Positions 27,332-35,483 of a stretch of DNA of 64,000 nt are shown piece after piece. The DNA comes from Bacillus altitudinis 41KF2b (GTDB lineage Bacteria; Bacillota; Bacilli; Bacillales; Bacillaceae). Position numbers and translations under genes: made by a program. Position 1 is the stretch's first letter. Each line of letters begins with the position of its first letter. The notes below the pieces were generated by a model. It was not told the origin of the DNA and did no database searches. It worked only from the letters and a program-made list of their open reading frames with translations. The stretch lies in contig NZ_ASJC01000002.1 in assembly GCF_000691145.1 (NCBI RefSeq), positions 372,001-436,000 of the forward strand, written 5' to 3'.

Positions 27332-29446
27332 TTGATTAGACGCTTTCAGAAATTTGATCTTTATTTATTTTTCATATTGATTTTATCTGCCATTTTAAAC
27401 ATTTATAACATTTGGAACGACGATACGGTGAACGCTTATTATACAGCGGCGGTCACAAGTATGATGCAAAGCTGGCATAATTTCTTCTTTGCTTCGTTCG
27501 ATCCCTCAGGTTATGTCACGGTGGATAAACCACCGCTCGCCTTCTGGCTGCAAACGATCAGTGCCAAAATTTTTGGCCTGCATGGCTGGAGTGTGATCTT
27601 ACCCCAAGCTTTAGCTGGCATTGGATCTGTTTATTTAATCTACCGCCTAGTCAAACCTACATTTGGCCTGGCTGCTGCAAGAGTGTCAGCGCTCATTATG
27701 GCGTGTACACCAATCGCAGTTGCTGTATCTCGTACAAATAACATTGACAGCTTACTCGTCTTTATTCTTTTACTCGCAACAGCCATGATGTTCAAGGCTG
27801 TGAAACAGCAGAAAGTGCTTTGGGCGATTGCTTCTTTTGCAATGATCGGTGTCGGTTTTAATACAAAAATGCTACAAGCGTATATGATTGTACCGGCTCT
27901 CGTCCTGTTTTACATCATTGCCTATCGAACGACATGGAAGAAAAAGTTGTTATCGCTGATGATTTCGATGATTGTTCTTTTAGGTGTATCTGCTTCATGG
28001 TCTATAGCGGTTGATCTCACTTCCAAAGACAACCGTCCTTATATGGGATCAAGTCAATCGAATTCAGCACTAGAATTAGCCTTTGGTTACAATGGTCTTC
28101 AGCGGTTGACTGGTCAACAGTCTGGCGGAGGAGGCGGCACAAATCAGGGTGAGGGACAGCCACCTTCACAGCAGGGTGATCAGCAAAATGACAATAATTC
28201 ATCCACCATGCCTCAGCCGCCATCAAATGGAACTCAAAACAACTCAGACAATTCAAACCAATCATCCAGTCAGGAACAGCCTTCAATGCAAGGACCACCA
28301 AGCAATGCAAACGGCACAACACCACCTGATATGCCTTCAGGCGGTAATGGTGATGGACCGCCAAATGGCGGGGGCGGAAAAATGGGAAGTGGTTCTGGCA
28401 TGTTTGGAACAGGAACAAAAGGGCCATTACGTCTGTTCCAATCTGAACTATCCGATCAAATCAGCTGGCTGCTTCCATTTGCGCTCTTCGGTGCGATTGG
28501 TATCTTCTTCTCGACAGCCTTTGAAAGAAGACGTCTCAATACAAAACAAAAAGAAACACTATTTTGGTTAGCTTGGCTTATACCTGTTGCTGCATTCTTC
28601 AGTGTAGCTGGATTTTTCCATCACTATTATTTAATCATGCTGGCACCGCCAATTGCTGTCTTAGCAGGAGCCGGATGGGTTTCTATGACTCAATTGTTTC
28701 AAACGGGAACTGGCTTTAAAAAATGGCTACTGCCAATTGCGATATTCGTCACAACCGCATTTGAAATCTTTATCCTATCCACTTTTACAAGCACGATCGG
28801 TCTTGGACTAAGCATTGCAGTCGGTATCATTGGTGTTGGAACCACCCTTTCTCTACTCTTGATAAAAGGGAAAGAAAAACTAAAACAATTCATGTCTCTC
28901 ATTGCCATCCTTGGGATGCTGATCGCACCACTATACTGGGCAAGCACACCTCTTCTTTACGGAGGAAACAGTATGCTGCCAGAGGCTGGTCCTCAGCTTG
29001 CAACTTCAAGTGGCAGCATGAGTTCACAAGTCAATGAAAAGCTGATCAGCTATCTTGAGAAAAACAATACGGGAGAAGAATTCCTATTCGGGACAACAGA
29101 TGCAACCACTGCTTCGCCTTACATTATTAAAACAGGAAAAGCTGTTATGGCATTAGGTGGATTTAGTGGATCTGATAACATTCTCACGCTTAATGAATTC
29201 AAACAGCTCGTTAAAGACGGCAAAATCAAATACTTCTATCTTTCTGGTATGAGAGGCGGCAGCTCTGACATTCTTACTTGGATTCAAAAAAATGGCAAAG
29301 AAGTAACTGCTTCTAAATGGCAGAATAGCTCTACATCCAAAACGAACCAGCAAACAGGCAGCCAACAATCCGAACAAAATGATCAGTCAAATGGACGAAT
29401 GGGCGGAATGGAGAGCGGTACTCTTTATGAACTATCCGTTGATTAA
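27332..29446 (+). CDS. GT-C (GT39/ArnT-like) membrane glycosyltransferase, YkcB-like
   Basis: 704-residue polytopic enzyme that should move a sugar from undecaprenyl phosphate to an acceptor on the outer face. The first loop carries DDTVNAYYTAAVTSM and FASFDPSGYVTVDKPPLAFW, the acidic/PMT-type catalytic region. Transmembrane helices lie at about 10-30, 85-250 and 370-560. A glycine, glutamine, asparagine, proline-rich insertion occupies about 263-363, and a Gln/Ser/Asn-rich tail precedes the C-terminus. TTG start at 27332 after AAAAAGGAGTG. It is paired with the GT2 gene 31 bases downstream; B. subtilis ykcB-ykcC are similar. Acceptor unknown. Confidence 0.82.
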   Translation: MIRRFQKFDLYLFFILILSAILNIYNIWNDDTVNAYYTAAVTSMMQSWHNFFFASFDPSGYVTVDKPPLAFWLQTISAKIFGLHGWSVILPQALAGIGSVYLIYRLVKPTFGLAAARVSALIMACTPIAVAVSRTNNIDSLLVFILLLATAMMFKAVKQQKVLWAIASFAMIGVGFNTKMLQAYMIVPALVLFYIIAYRTTWKKKLLSLMISMIVLLGVSASWSIAVDLTSKDNRPYMGSSQSNSALELAFGYNGLQRLTGQQSGGGGGTNQGEGQPPSQQGDQQNDNNSSTMPQPPSNGTQNNSDNSNQSSSQEQPSMQGPPSNANGTTPPDMPSGGNGDGPPNGGGGKMGSGSGMFGTGTKGPLRLFQSELSDQISWLLPFALFGAIGIFFSTAFERRRLNTKQKETLFWLAWLIPVAAFFSVAGFFHHYYLIMLAPPIAVLAGAGWVSMTQLFQTGTGFKKWLLPIAIFVTTAFEIFILSTFTSTIGLGLSIAVGIIGVGTTLSLLLIKGKEKLKQFMSLIAILGMLIAPLYWASTPLLYGGNSMLPEAGPQLATSSGSMSSQVNEKLISYLEKNNTGEEFLFGTTDATTASPYIIKTGKAVMALGGFSGSDNILTLNEFKQLVKDGKIKYFYLSGMRGGSSDILTWIQKNGKEVTASKWQNSSTSKTNQQTGSQQSEQNDQSNGRMGGMESGTLYELSVD

Positions 29447-29477
29447 TTCATCTATTAAAAGGGAGGAACGATGACTG

Positions 29478-30470
29478 ATGGAAAAGAACATACAATACTC
29501 TGTTGTAGTCCCAGTGTATAATGAAGAACTTGTGATCCATGAATCGTATCAGCGCCTCAAGACCGTCATGGATTCGACGGGAGAAGCATATGAGCTTCTC
29601 TTCGTCAATGACGGCAGTATGGATCGAACAGCTGAACTGATTAAAGGGTACTGCCAGACTGATCCGCATGTGAGACTTATTGATTTTTCTCGTAACTTTG
29701 GGCATCAAATTGCCATTACAGCGGGAATGGATTATGCAAAGGGAGAAGCTGTCGTAGTGATTGATGCGGATTTACAAGATCCACCTGAATTGATTTTAGA
29801 CATGATTGAAAAATGGAAGGAAGGCTATGAGGTCGTATACGCGGTCCGCACGCAACGAAAAGGCGAAACAGCTTTCAAAAAGTACACGGCTTCCCTTTTC
29901 TACCGAGTGCTACGTCAAATCACCGAAGTAGATATTCCTATTGACACCGGCGACTTTAGATTGATGGATCGTAAAGTGTGTCATGAAATGAGAAAAATAC
30001 GCGAGAAAAACCCATTTGTCCGCGGATTAGTGAGCTGGGTTGGCTTCAAACAGATTGCGGTAGAATATGTTCGGGATGAGCGGTTGGCAGGAGAAACAAA
30101 GTACCCTCTCAAAAAGATGCTCAAGCTCTCGATGGATGGGATCACATCTTTTTCTTACAAACCTTTAAAGCTGGCCAGCGTGGCAGGTATTGCCCTTTCA
30201 GCTATTGGCTTCATTTCGATGTTTCTTGTCTTATATTTAAAGCTTTTTACTAACAGCACCATCACCGGCTGGAGTTCATTAATTGTCATTCAGCTATTCT
30301 TTAGCGGGATCATCCTCTTTATGTTAGGCATGATCGGAGAGTATATCGGCCGAATCTACGATGAAGCCAAGGACCGGCCGCTTTATATCGTCAGGGAGAG
30401 CTATGGCCTTCAGGCAAAGCCACATCCCGTTCAATCCCCTGTCCATTTCAAGCAATATAAACAGCATTAA
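29478..30470 (+). CDS. Polyprenyl-phosphate GT2 glycosyltransferase, YkcC/CsbB-like
   Basis: 330 residues. The GT-A domain, about 1-225, starts YSVVVPVYNEE, has FVNDGS and VVVIDADLQDPPEL (DxD-type metal site), and the DPM1-like segment IDTGDFRLMDR. Two C-terminal transmembrane helices (about 233-260 and 270-295) anchor it. Family members load a sugar onto undecaprenyl phosphate on the cytoplasmic side, feeding the GT-C enzyme encoded upstream. ATG at 29478 follows GGGAGGAACG. Bidirectional terminator after the stop. Confidence 0.9.
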   Translation: MEKNIQYSVVVPVYNEELVIHESYQRLKTVMDSTGEAYELLFVNDGSMDRTAELIKGYCQTDPHVRLIDFSRNFGHQIAITAGMDYAKGEAVVVIDADLQDPPELILDMIEKWKEGYEVVYAVRTQRKGETAFKKYTASLFYRVLRQITEVDIPIDTGDFRLMDRKVCHEMRKIREKNPFVRGLVSWVGFKQIAVEYVRDERLAGETKYPLKKMLKLSMDGITSFSYKPLKLASVAGIALSAIGFISMFLVLYLKLFTNSTITGWSSLIVIQLFFSGIILFMLGMIGEYIGRIYDEAKDRPLYIVRESYGLQAKPHPVQSPVHFKQYKQH

Positions 30471-30513
30471 AAAAAGCGTGCGAGACCCTTCAGAAGGTCC
30501 TGCACGCTTTTTA
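30471..30513. terminator. Bidirectional terminator between the GT2 gene and yvbW
   Basis: AAAAAGCGTGC and GCACGCTTTTT enclose a 20-base loop with an inner GACC-TTC / GAAGGTC stem. Confidence 0.85.
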
Positions 30514-30518
30514 ATAAA

Positions 30519-31868
30519 TTAGACGGCTGTTTCAAACCGTTTTCTGTTAATAAAGAAAGAAAGTGTAATGATTAAATAAATGCCCATTGTGACCAGCGTT
30601 TGAACAATTGGTGTATTGAATACAACGCCGACAAAAATGGCCATGATCGCAATAACGGAAAACCACGTTGTGAAAGGATACAGCTTCACGCGATATCCGC
30701 CTGGCTGTGCGATGCTTCGAGATTTCAAATGACCGACGGCAATGATAAACCAGATGAATAGAACTGTGTAACTTAAAGAGCCCATCAAGTAATTAAACGT
30801 TTGACTTCCTACAAAAAGAGAAATCAATACAGCTGCATACAAAGTAGATGTACATACAAGGATGGCTCGAACAGGCACCTGCTGTTTTGACAGCTTGGAG
30901 AATCCTTTCCATACACGGCCATCCATTGCCTGTGTATAAAGCACCCGTGATGAAGCATACAAGCCAGAGTTCATAGAAGACAAAATCGCTAGTAAGATAA
31001 TGCCGTTCATGATGTCACTGGCATACGGTACTCCGATCGTTGCAAACACTGTCACAAATGGACTTACTTGCTCATTGTTTACTTGATTCCAAGGGATTAA
31101 GCTGACAATGATAAAGAACGGCAGTACATAAAAACCGATGATGCGTACAAACGTACTTTGAATGGCCTTTGGTATGACTTTTTCAGGGTTTTTTGTTTCT
31201 GCTAAAGTGACCCCAATCATCTCCGTCCCACCATATGAATACACGACAACCAGCATTGCTGCAATTAATCCGCCAGTACCATTTGGGAAAAATCCACCGT
31301 GATCCGTTAAGTTAGACAATCCAGGTGCTGCATGCTGTCCAAATGAGACAAATAGCATGGTAAATCCAATGATAATAAATAAGATGATGACAGCAATTTT
31401 AATAGAAGCTAACCAATACTCTGTCTCAGCAAACATTTTGACTGAGCAAACATTAATGATTGTGACTACAAGTGAAATGATTAACACAAGCATCCAGATT
31501 GGCACTTGTGGGAACCAGTACTGAATAAAGATGGCCGACACAATCGCTTCTGCTGCAATGTTCAGCACCCACATCTTCCAATAGATCCAGTCTAAGAAAT
31601 AAGCCGGATACTTTCCTAACACAGGTTCAATCAAGTCACGGAATGTTCTTGCTCCAGGTCGTGCAACGGTCATTTCGGCAAGTCCTTGCATAATAAATAA
31701 TAAAATAAGACCACCAATCATGTATGCCAAAATGACAGCAGGACCCGCAATATCAATGGCAGAACTGCTTCCTTTAAACAGACCAGCACCGATGGCACCG
31801 CCAAGCGCAAGCATCATAATATGCCTTGATGTCATTGTTCGTTTTAACTGCACATGTTCCTTTTCCAT
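30519..31868 (-). CDS. yvbW: Amino-acid permease YvbW (leucine-type, T-box controlled)
   Basis: 449-residue APC-superfamily permease with 12 predicted helices. Helix 1 carries GGAIGAGLFKGSSSAI, typical of the amino-acid transporter family, and IKIAVIILFIIIG and SYGGTEMIGVTLAETKNPEKVIPKA follow in order. ATG at 31868 after AAAGGAGCT. The leader is a T-box with a CUC (Leu) specifier, so import of leucine or a related branched-chain compound under leucine limitation is the likely role. B. subtilis yvbW also has a leucine T-box. Confidence 0.87.
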   Translation of the reverse strand: MEKEHVQLKRTMTSRHIMMLALGGAIGAGLFKGSSSAIDIAGPAVILAYMIGGLILLFIMQGLAEMTVARPGARTFRDLIEPVLGKYPAYFLDWIYWKMWVLNIAAEAIVSAIFIQYWFPQVPIWMLVLIISLVVTIINVCSVKMFAETEYWLASIKIAVIILFIIIGFTMLFVSFGQHAAPGLSNLTDHGGFFPNGTGGLIAAMLVVVYSYGGTEMIGVTLAETKNPEKVIPKAIQSTFVRIIGFYVLPFFIIVSLIPWNQVNNEQVSPFVTVFATIGVPYASDIMNGIILLAILSSMNSGLYASSRVLYTQAMDGRVWKGFSKLSKQQVPVRAILVCTSTLYAAVLISLFVGSQTFNYLMGSLSYTVLFIWFIIAVGHLKSRSIAQPGGYRVKLYPFTTWFSVIAIMAIFVGVVFNTPIVQTLVTMGIYLIITLSFFINRKRFETAV

Positions 31869-31920
31869 TTTCTATAGCTCCTTTAAATTTGAATCTTCAG
31901 ACAAATATGAGATAAAAGCA

Positions 31921-32157
31921 TATAAAAAGGCCAGCCATCTCCTGGAAGAGACGACTGACCTTGCAACCGCGTTACCACTCTTATTGATTCAGCCATGGCT
32001 GAATCCAACTTAAAACCCGATAACGGAGGTCACACGTAAAGACTTACTATTCATTCAGTCTTACCGCTCTTTGAGCGAGTTCAATGATTCGTTTTACTGC
32101 GTTGCACCGACCCGCAGCTCTCTTAAAAAACGGATGTTCATTTACTATTCTCAAGTC
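31921..32157 (-). promoter_or_regulatory. T-box riboswitch, leucine (CUC) specifier
   Basis: On the minus strand the leader has AGAGAGCTGCGGG in stem I, the specifier loop GAACTCGC with CTC at 32077-32079, a perfect hairpin (GATTCAGCCA with its complement, 31986-32005) as stem III, the T-box AGAGTGGTAACGCGG (about 31967-31981) and a terminator GGTCAGTCGTCTC / GAGATGGCTGGCC followed by five T (31922-31960). The UGGU of the T-box fits the ACCA end of uncharged tRNA-Leu. Uncharged tRNA should favour the antiterminator and read-through into yvbW. Confidence 0.93.
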
Positions 32158-32163
32158 AAAGCG

Positions 32164-32191
32164 TTTATAGTCAAATTTGTATATTCGTCAA
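32164..32191 (-). promoter_or_regulatory. Promoter of the T-box transcript
   Basis: Minus strand TTGACG (32186-32191), 16-base spacer, TATAAA (32164-32169), just upstream of the T-box leader. Confidence 0.65.
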
Positions 32192-32259
32192 AGATTTTAT
32201 TTTTTAAATATACTGACTAACCACGCAATTGTCAACAGCCTTTTTCAGACAAACAGCGA

Positions 32260-32934
32260 TTAACGAATCCAAACAGCTACTTCATCCATCGGGCGACGTG
32301 TTTTGCCGCGTTTTGGCTCAGTGACACGATAACCAAAGGCTGCCATGACAGAGATGTCGTATTGACCATCCTCCAGTAACCCTTCTTCTTCTAAGATACG
32401 ATGGATGTGATCGTAGCTAAATCCTTCAACTGGGCATGAATCAATGCCGATCTGTGCCGCAGCTGTCATCATGTTACCTAAGGCAATATACGTTTGTTTT
32501 GAAGCCCAATCAAATAATGTACGGTCATTTTCTAGTAGATGAAGATCGTTCTCTTGGAATTCTCTGTAGCGCCCCTTGACCATTTCAAACGTTTCGTCTG
32601 TCATTCCTTTGATTTGCTTGTTGATGTATTCTGCATATGCTGAATCATAGCGGGCATCTGTTCTTGCCAAGATGATCACAAAATGGCTGGCAGTTGGAAG
32701 CTGCTTTTGCGCCCCCCATGTATACTCTTTTAATTTTTCTCTGAATGCTTCATTTTGAATAACGAGGAACTTCCAAGGCTCAAACCCTACAGAGCTTGGA
32801 GAAAGTCTTCCTGTTTCTAAAATAAATGCAAAATCATCCTCTGGAATCTTTTTCGCTGGGTCAAACTCTTTTGTCGCATGACGGAATTCATACGCCTCAA
32901 TGATTTCTTTTTTTAATAGCTCTTTGTCTCGCAT
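32260..32934 (-). CDS. yfkO: NAD(P)H-dependent nitroreductase YfkO
   Basis: 224-residue FMN-dependent nitroreductase-family oxidoreductase. Motifs: YEFRHATKEFDP (FMN contact at the N-terminus), GRLSPSSVGFEPWKFLV, DWASKQTYIALGNMMTAAAQIGIDSCPVEGF and the C-terminal GYRVTEPKRGKTR. The ATG at 32934 was chosen because AAAGGA lies eight bases upstream; an open frame continues to 32997 without a ribosome site. It is divergent from an HxlR regulator, an arrangement known for quinone/diamide-inducible oxidoreductases (YodB, CatR systems). Confidence 0.88.
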   Translation of the reverse strand: MRDKELLKKEIIEAYEFRHATKEFDPAKKIPEDDFAFILETGRLSPSSVGFEPWKFLVIQNEAFREKLKEYTWGAQKQLPTASHFVIILARTDARYDSAYAEYINKQIKGMTDETFEMVKGRYREFQENDLHLLENDRTLFDWASKQTYIALGNMMTAAAQIGIDSCPVEGFSYDHIHRILEEEGLLEDGQYDISVMAAFGYRVTEPKRGKTRRPMDEVAVWIR

Positions 32935-33154
32935 ATTATTCATCCTTTCTAATGAACAGGTGTGTTCCCACAATCCAATTTCTTTCCATTCCCTCATAGA
33001 AATTGTTATGATAGGAAAACAAACAACCCGAATGTGTGATGTCTATCTCTATGGTAAAAGAAAAGCTTCCATTGATTCAAGTACGCACATTTTTGTTCGT
33101 TAGGTACAAACATGTTCGTTTATGACCATTTTCGTTTAAGAAAGGAATGTTGAG

Positions 33155-33520
33155 ATGAGTGCACCATCCAATCCAGTCAGTATTGTGAATCATGGCTGTC
33201 CCGTGTCTATCACTACAAATGTCATCGGAGGGAAATGGAAAGGCGTCATCCTTTATCATTTGACTTGCGGTCCAAAGCGTTACAACGAAATACGCCGGCT
33301 TCTGCCAAGAATTTCGCAGCGTGTCCTGACGTTGCAATTACGAGAACTTGAACAAGACGGGATTGTTCACCGTGAAGTCTATGAGGAAGTTCCTCCTCGT
33401 GTCGAGTATTCACTGACTTCTCTTGGAAATACGTTAAAGCCCATTATCTTTGCCATGCGTGAATGGGGCGAATCCTATGGAAGAGAAACGCGCCCAAAAG
33501 AAAAAAGCTGCCATCTCTAG
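33155..33520 (+). CDS. HxlR-family redox regulator
   Basis: 121-residue winged-helix protein: [56 protein letters not shown] and [12 protein letters not shown] are the family core. The N-terminal cysteine (about residue 15) matches the redox-sensing Cys of YodB/CatR. A second Cys lies near the C-terminus. It is divergent from yfkO across about 220 bases that carry three TTCGTT repeats (33096, 33115, 33131), so it probably represses yfkO and itself; inference. Confidence 0.88.
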   Translation: MSAPSNPVSIVNHGCPVSITTNVIGGKWKGVILYHLTCGPKRYNEIRRLLPRISQRVLTLQLRELEQDGIVHREVYEEVPPRVEYSLTSLGNTLKPIIFAMREWGESYGRETRPKEKSCHL

Positions 33521-33530
33521 CAGCTTTTTT
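33501..33530. terminator. Bidirectional terminator between hxlR gene and minJ
   Basis: AAAAAAGCTGC, eight-base loop, GCAGCTTTTTT. The stop codon of the HxlR gene (33518-33520) is within the hairpin and the minJ stop overlaps its edge. Confidence 0.88.
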
Positions 33531-34716
33531 AAGATGAAATCGCCGTTGGCTCTTGCTGAGGATCGTCCTTCACAAACAGGATACCAAGCTGGTGATGCTC
33601 CCCTTCGTAAGAGGCGCGTTTCTCAAACCTTGTCTGACCATTGAGACCAATGATCTCAAGCTTTGTCAGAGCACGATTGGTTTGTAGTGCTTCATAAAAT
33701 TCTGAAACGGTTTTGATCTCGATTCCATTGACCTTTGTAATCATTTCTCCGATCTCAAGCTTTAAATCAGCCGCAGGGGTATTCGGAATGATACCAAGCA
33801 CCATAAGCCCTTGATTCCGCTTAGAGAAAAAGAATGGTGCAGCGTTGTCATTCGCCCTCTGCTTCCATGATAAAAAGGCTCTTCCTGCAATCGCTAGAAC
33901 AACAGCTCCCCACGCAATCGGCTCAAACCAAATACTTGCCGCACCTACTACAGCAACAACTAGACCGAGCATCATTATTCGGCGTGACGTAATTTGAATA
34001 CTCACAATTGGCAGCGATCCTTGAATACGCTGGCCAAAGCCGATGATGTACGGGATCACAATAAATGAAAAGCTTTGATTGTGCACTTGAAGCACAGGCC
34101 ACCATGGCAGAGAAGAAGTCCATTCACCTGCCGGCATCAGCAAAACAAGTGGTAGAAGCCACAGACGGTTTGCTCGCTGCTGGCCGATCAAAAGTCCTCT
34201 CGCACTCATCACCATTGCAGGCGATGTACGTAAATGCGCCGTTCGATAGGCTAAGATGCCTTCGGTCATTAACAGTAGCCCTAACAGGATCACAACGGCT
34301 GATGCATTCATCATTGAAAGCTGCGGCAGCCAAGAATGGCTCACTTGAACAGACATCAGTCCAAATGCCGCAATAAAACTGAAACCGAGTGTGTATGCAG
34401 ACGAAAGCGCACTCGCCTTAAAGAATAAAGAGAAAACGATGGTCATCGCTGCAATCAGCACGATGAATCCAGGCGGAAGGGAAATCCCTAAACCTACAGA
34501 TATGATCGATAGACAAATTCCTGGAACCCATCCTTTTGAATATGTAAATTTCAGTTCATCGTAAACATCTTCTATTCTTGTTTGAAACGCTTTTCTCTCC
34601 CGCTTTACGCGGATGTAGCCATATAATAGGCTGATTAATATCATAAAATAAAAAAGAGGATGGATTAAAAACAGACCGACCGCTTTTAATCCGGCTCCCA
34701 TCCACTCCGAGCTCAT
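33529..34716 (-). CDS. minJ: MinJ, cell-division topological determinant
   Basis: 395-residue membrane protein bridging DivIVA and MinD in Bacillus, thereby restricting FtsZ rings at poles. It has about seven transmembrane helices in the first 300 residues and a C-terminal PDZ domain (about 305-385: LMVLGIIPNTPAADLKLEIGEMITKVNGIEI). Length and N-terminus match B. subtilis MinJ (YvjD). In B. subtilis it also follows swrA; loss of MinJ affects division and swarming. Confidence 0.9.
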   Translation of the reverse strand: MSSEWMGAGLKAVGLFLIHPLFYFMILISLLYGYIRVKRERKAFQTRIEDVYDELKFTYSKGWVPGICLSIISVGLGISLPPGFIVLIAAMTIVFSLFFKASALSSAYTLGFSFIAAFGLMSVQVSHSWLPQLSMMNASAVVILLGLLLMTEGILAYRTAHLRTSPAMVMSARGLLIGQQRANRLWLLPLVLLMPAGEWTSSLPWWPVLQVHNQSFSFIVIPYIIGFGQRIQGSLPIVSIQITSRRIMMLGLVVAVVGAASIWFEPIAWGAVVLAIAGRAFLSWKQRANDNAAPFFFSKRNQGLMVLGIIPNTPAADLKLEIGEMITKVNGIEIKTVSEFYEALQTNRALTKLEIIGLNGQTRFEKRASYEGEHHQLGILFVKDDPQQEPTAISS

Positions 34717-34784
34717 TATCGTTCACCGCCCAAGTCAAGCATTTTCTCTTATTCTATCAAATAAATCGATGCTTGACATCAGGT

Positions 34785-35138
34785 TTATTTCTCCTGATTC
34801 ATCCAAAGTGTGACATTCGACAGTGAAAAATCTTTTAAATAGTGATTTACATCTACGTCTAATATGCCGCCGAGAAGCTGCATGGACCTCTTGATGTCGG
34901 TTAAGTTTATACCAAGTCTCTTATGATTATCCATTAAATAATTGAAGTATATCTCAGCACAGTCTTCATCGATCTCGTCGACTGATTCTACCGTTGTGTA
35001 ATTGACCAAGTACCTGCTTAACAGCATGAGTAGACTTAATGCCTTTGTAGCCGAAAACGTCACATCTTTCGTACGACTCTTAAGCTCCTCTACCAACTCG
35101 TAATATTTTTTCTCTCTCACAATACTTGCCCTTTTCAA
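34785..35138 (-). CDS. swrA: SwrA, activator of flagellar genes (intact)
   Basis: 117-residue swarming-motility regulator that acts with phosphorylated DegU at the fla/che promoter. The sequence MKRASIVREKKYYELVEEL and the end LKDFSLSNVTLWMNQ are close to the functional B. subtilis SwrA. The TTG start at 35138 follows GGGGGT by six bases. The frame is complete. Near codons 9-11 the A-run is only six long (GAG AAA AAA TAT), whereas the B. subtilis gene varies phase through a longer run. minJ lies 68 bases downstream with no terminator between. Confidence 0.93.
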   Translation of the reverse strand: MKRASIVREKKYYELVEELKSRTKDVTFSATKALSLLMLLSRYLVNYTTVESVDEIDEDCAEIYFNYLMDNHKRLGINLTDIKRSMQLLGGILDVDVNHYLKDFSLSNVTLWMNQEK

Positions 35139-35208
35139 TTGTGTACCCCCATTTACTAGTTCTTTTAAGAAAAGCGCAAACCTCGGTACAGCTCAATGCT
35201 TAAGCTGA

Positions 35209-35235
35209 ATATCCGCAAAAAATAAAATATTTAAA
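35209..35235 (-). promoter_or_regulatory. Candidate sigma-D promoter of swrA
   Basis: Minus strand GCGGATAT (35209-35216), one base from the sigma-D -10 GCCGATAT, with TTTA 15 bases upstream (35232-35235) or TAAA at 13. B. subtilis swrA has a sigma-D promoter. Confidence 0.5.
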
Positions 35236-35455
35236 ATGAGTGCTACTTTTTATTGTAAGAATTATTTATGTAACATACAACTTTCAAAAGTTTCATTTTC
35301 ATGACATGTTTAAATCAACAGAAAGTCTCTTATATAAATATGTTATCGGGTAAATTCGAAGGAATGTTATGTTTTTTGTAAAATAAATGAATATATTTCT
35401 CGATATAATATATTTTTAAGAATAAATTATTACATGTTCGTAACACTTATGAACC
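35236..35455. other. AT-rich spacer between swrA and ctpB
   Basis: About 220 very AT-rich bases without a supported ORF. It may hold further swrA promoter or regulator sites (a sigma-A promoter exists in B. subtilis), but no clear hexamer pair was found. Confidence 0.5.
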
Positions 35456-35483
35456 AAAAAAAGAGGCATTTATTCGCCTCTTT
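35456..35483 (-). terminator. Terminator of ctpB
   Basis: Minus strand GAGGC, loop GAATAAAT, GCCTC within AAAGAGGC/GCCTCTTT, followed by seven T. It touches the ctpB stop. Confidence 0.85.

Noticed and set aside
28017-28571. Overlapping ORFs on both strands across the low-complexity part of the GT-C gene
   Set aside because: They exist because Gly/Gln/Asn-rich codons avoid stops in other frames; no ribosome sites or family features.
31986-32005. Perfect 20-bp palindrome first taken as an operator
   Set aside because: Its place between the specifier stem and the T-box makes it stem III of the riboswitch.
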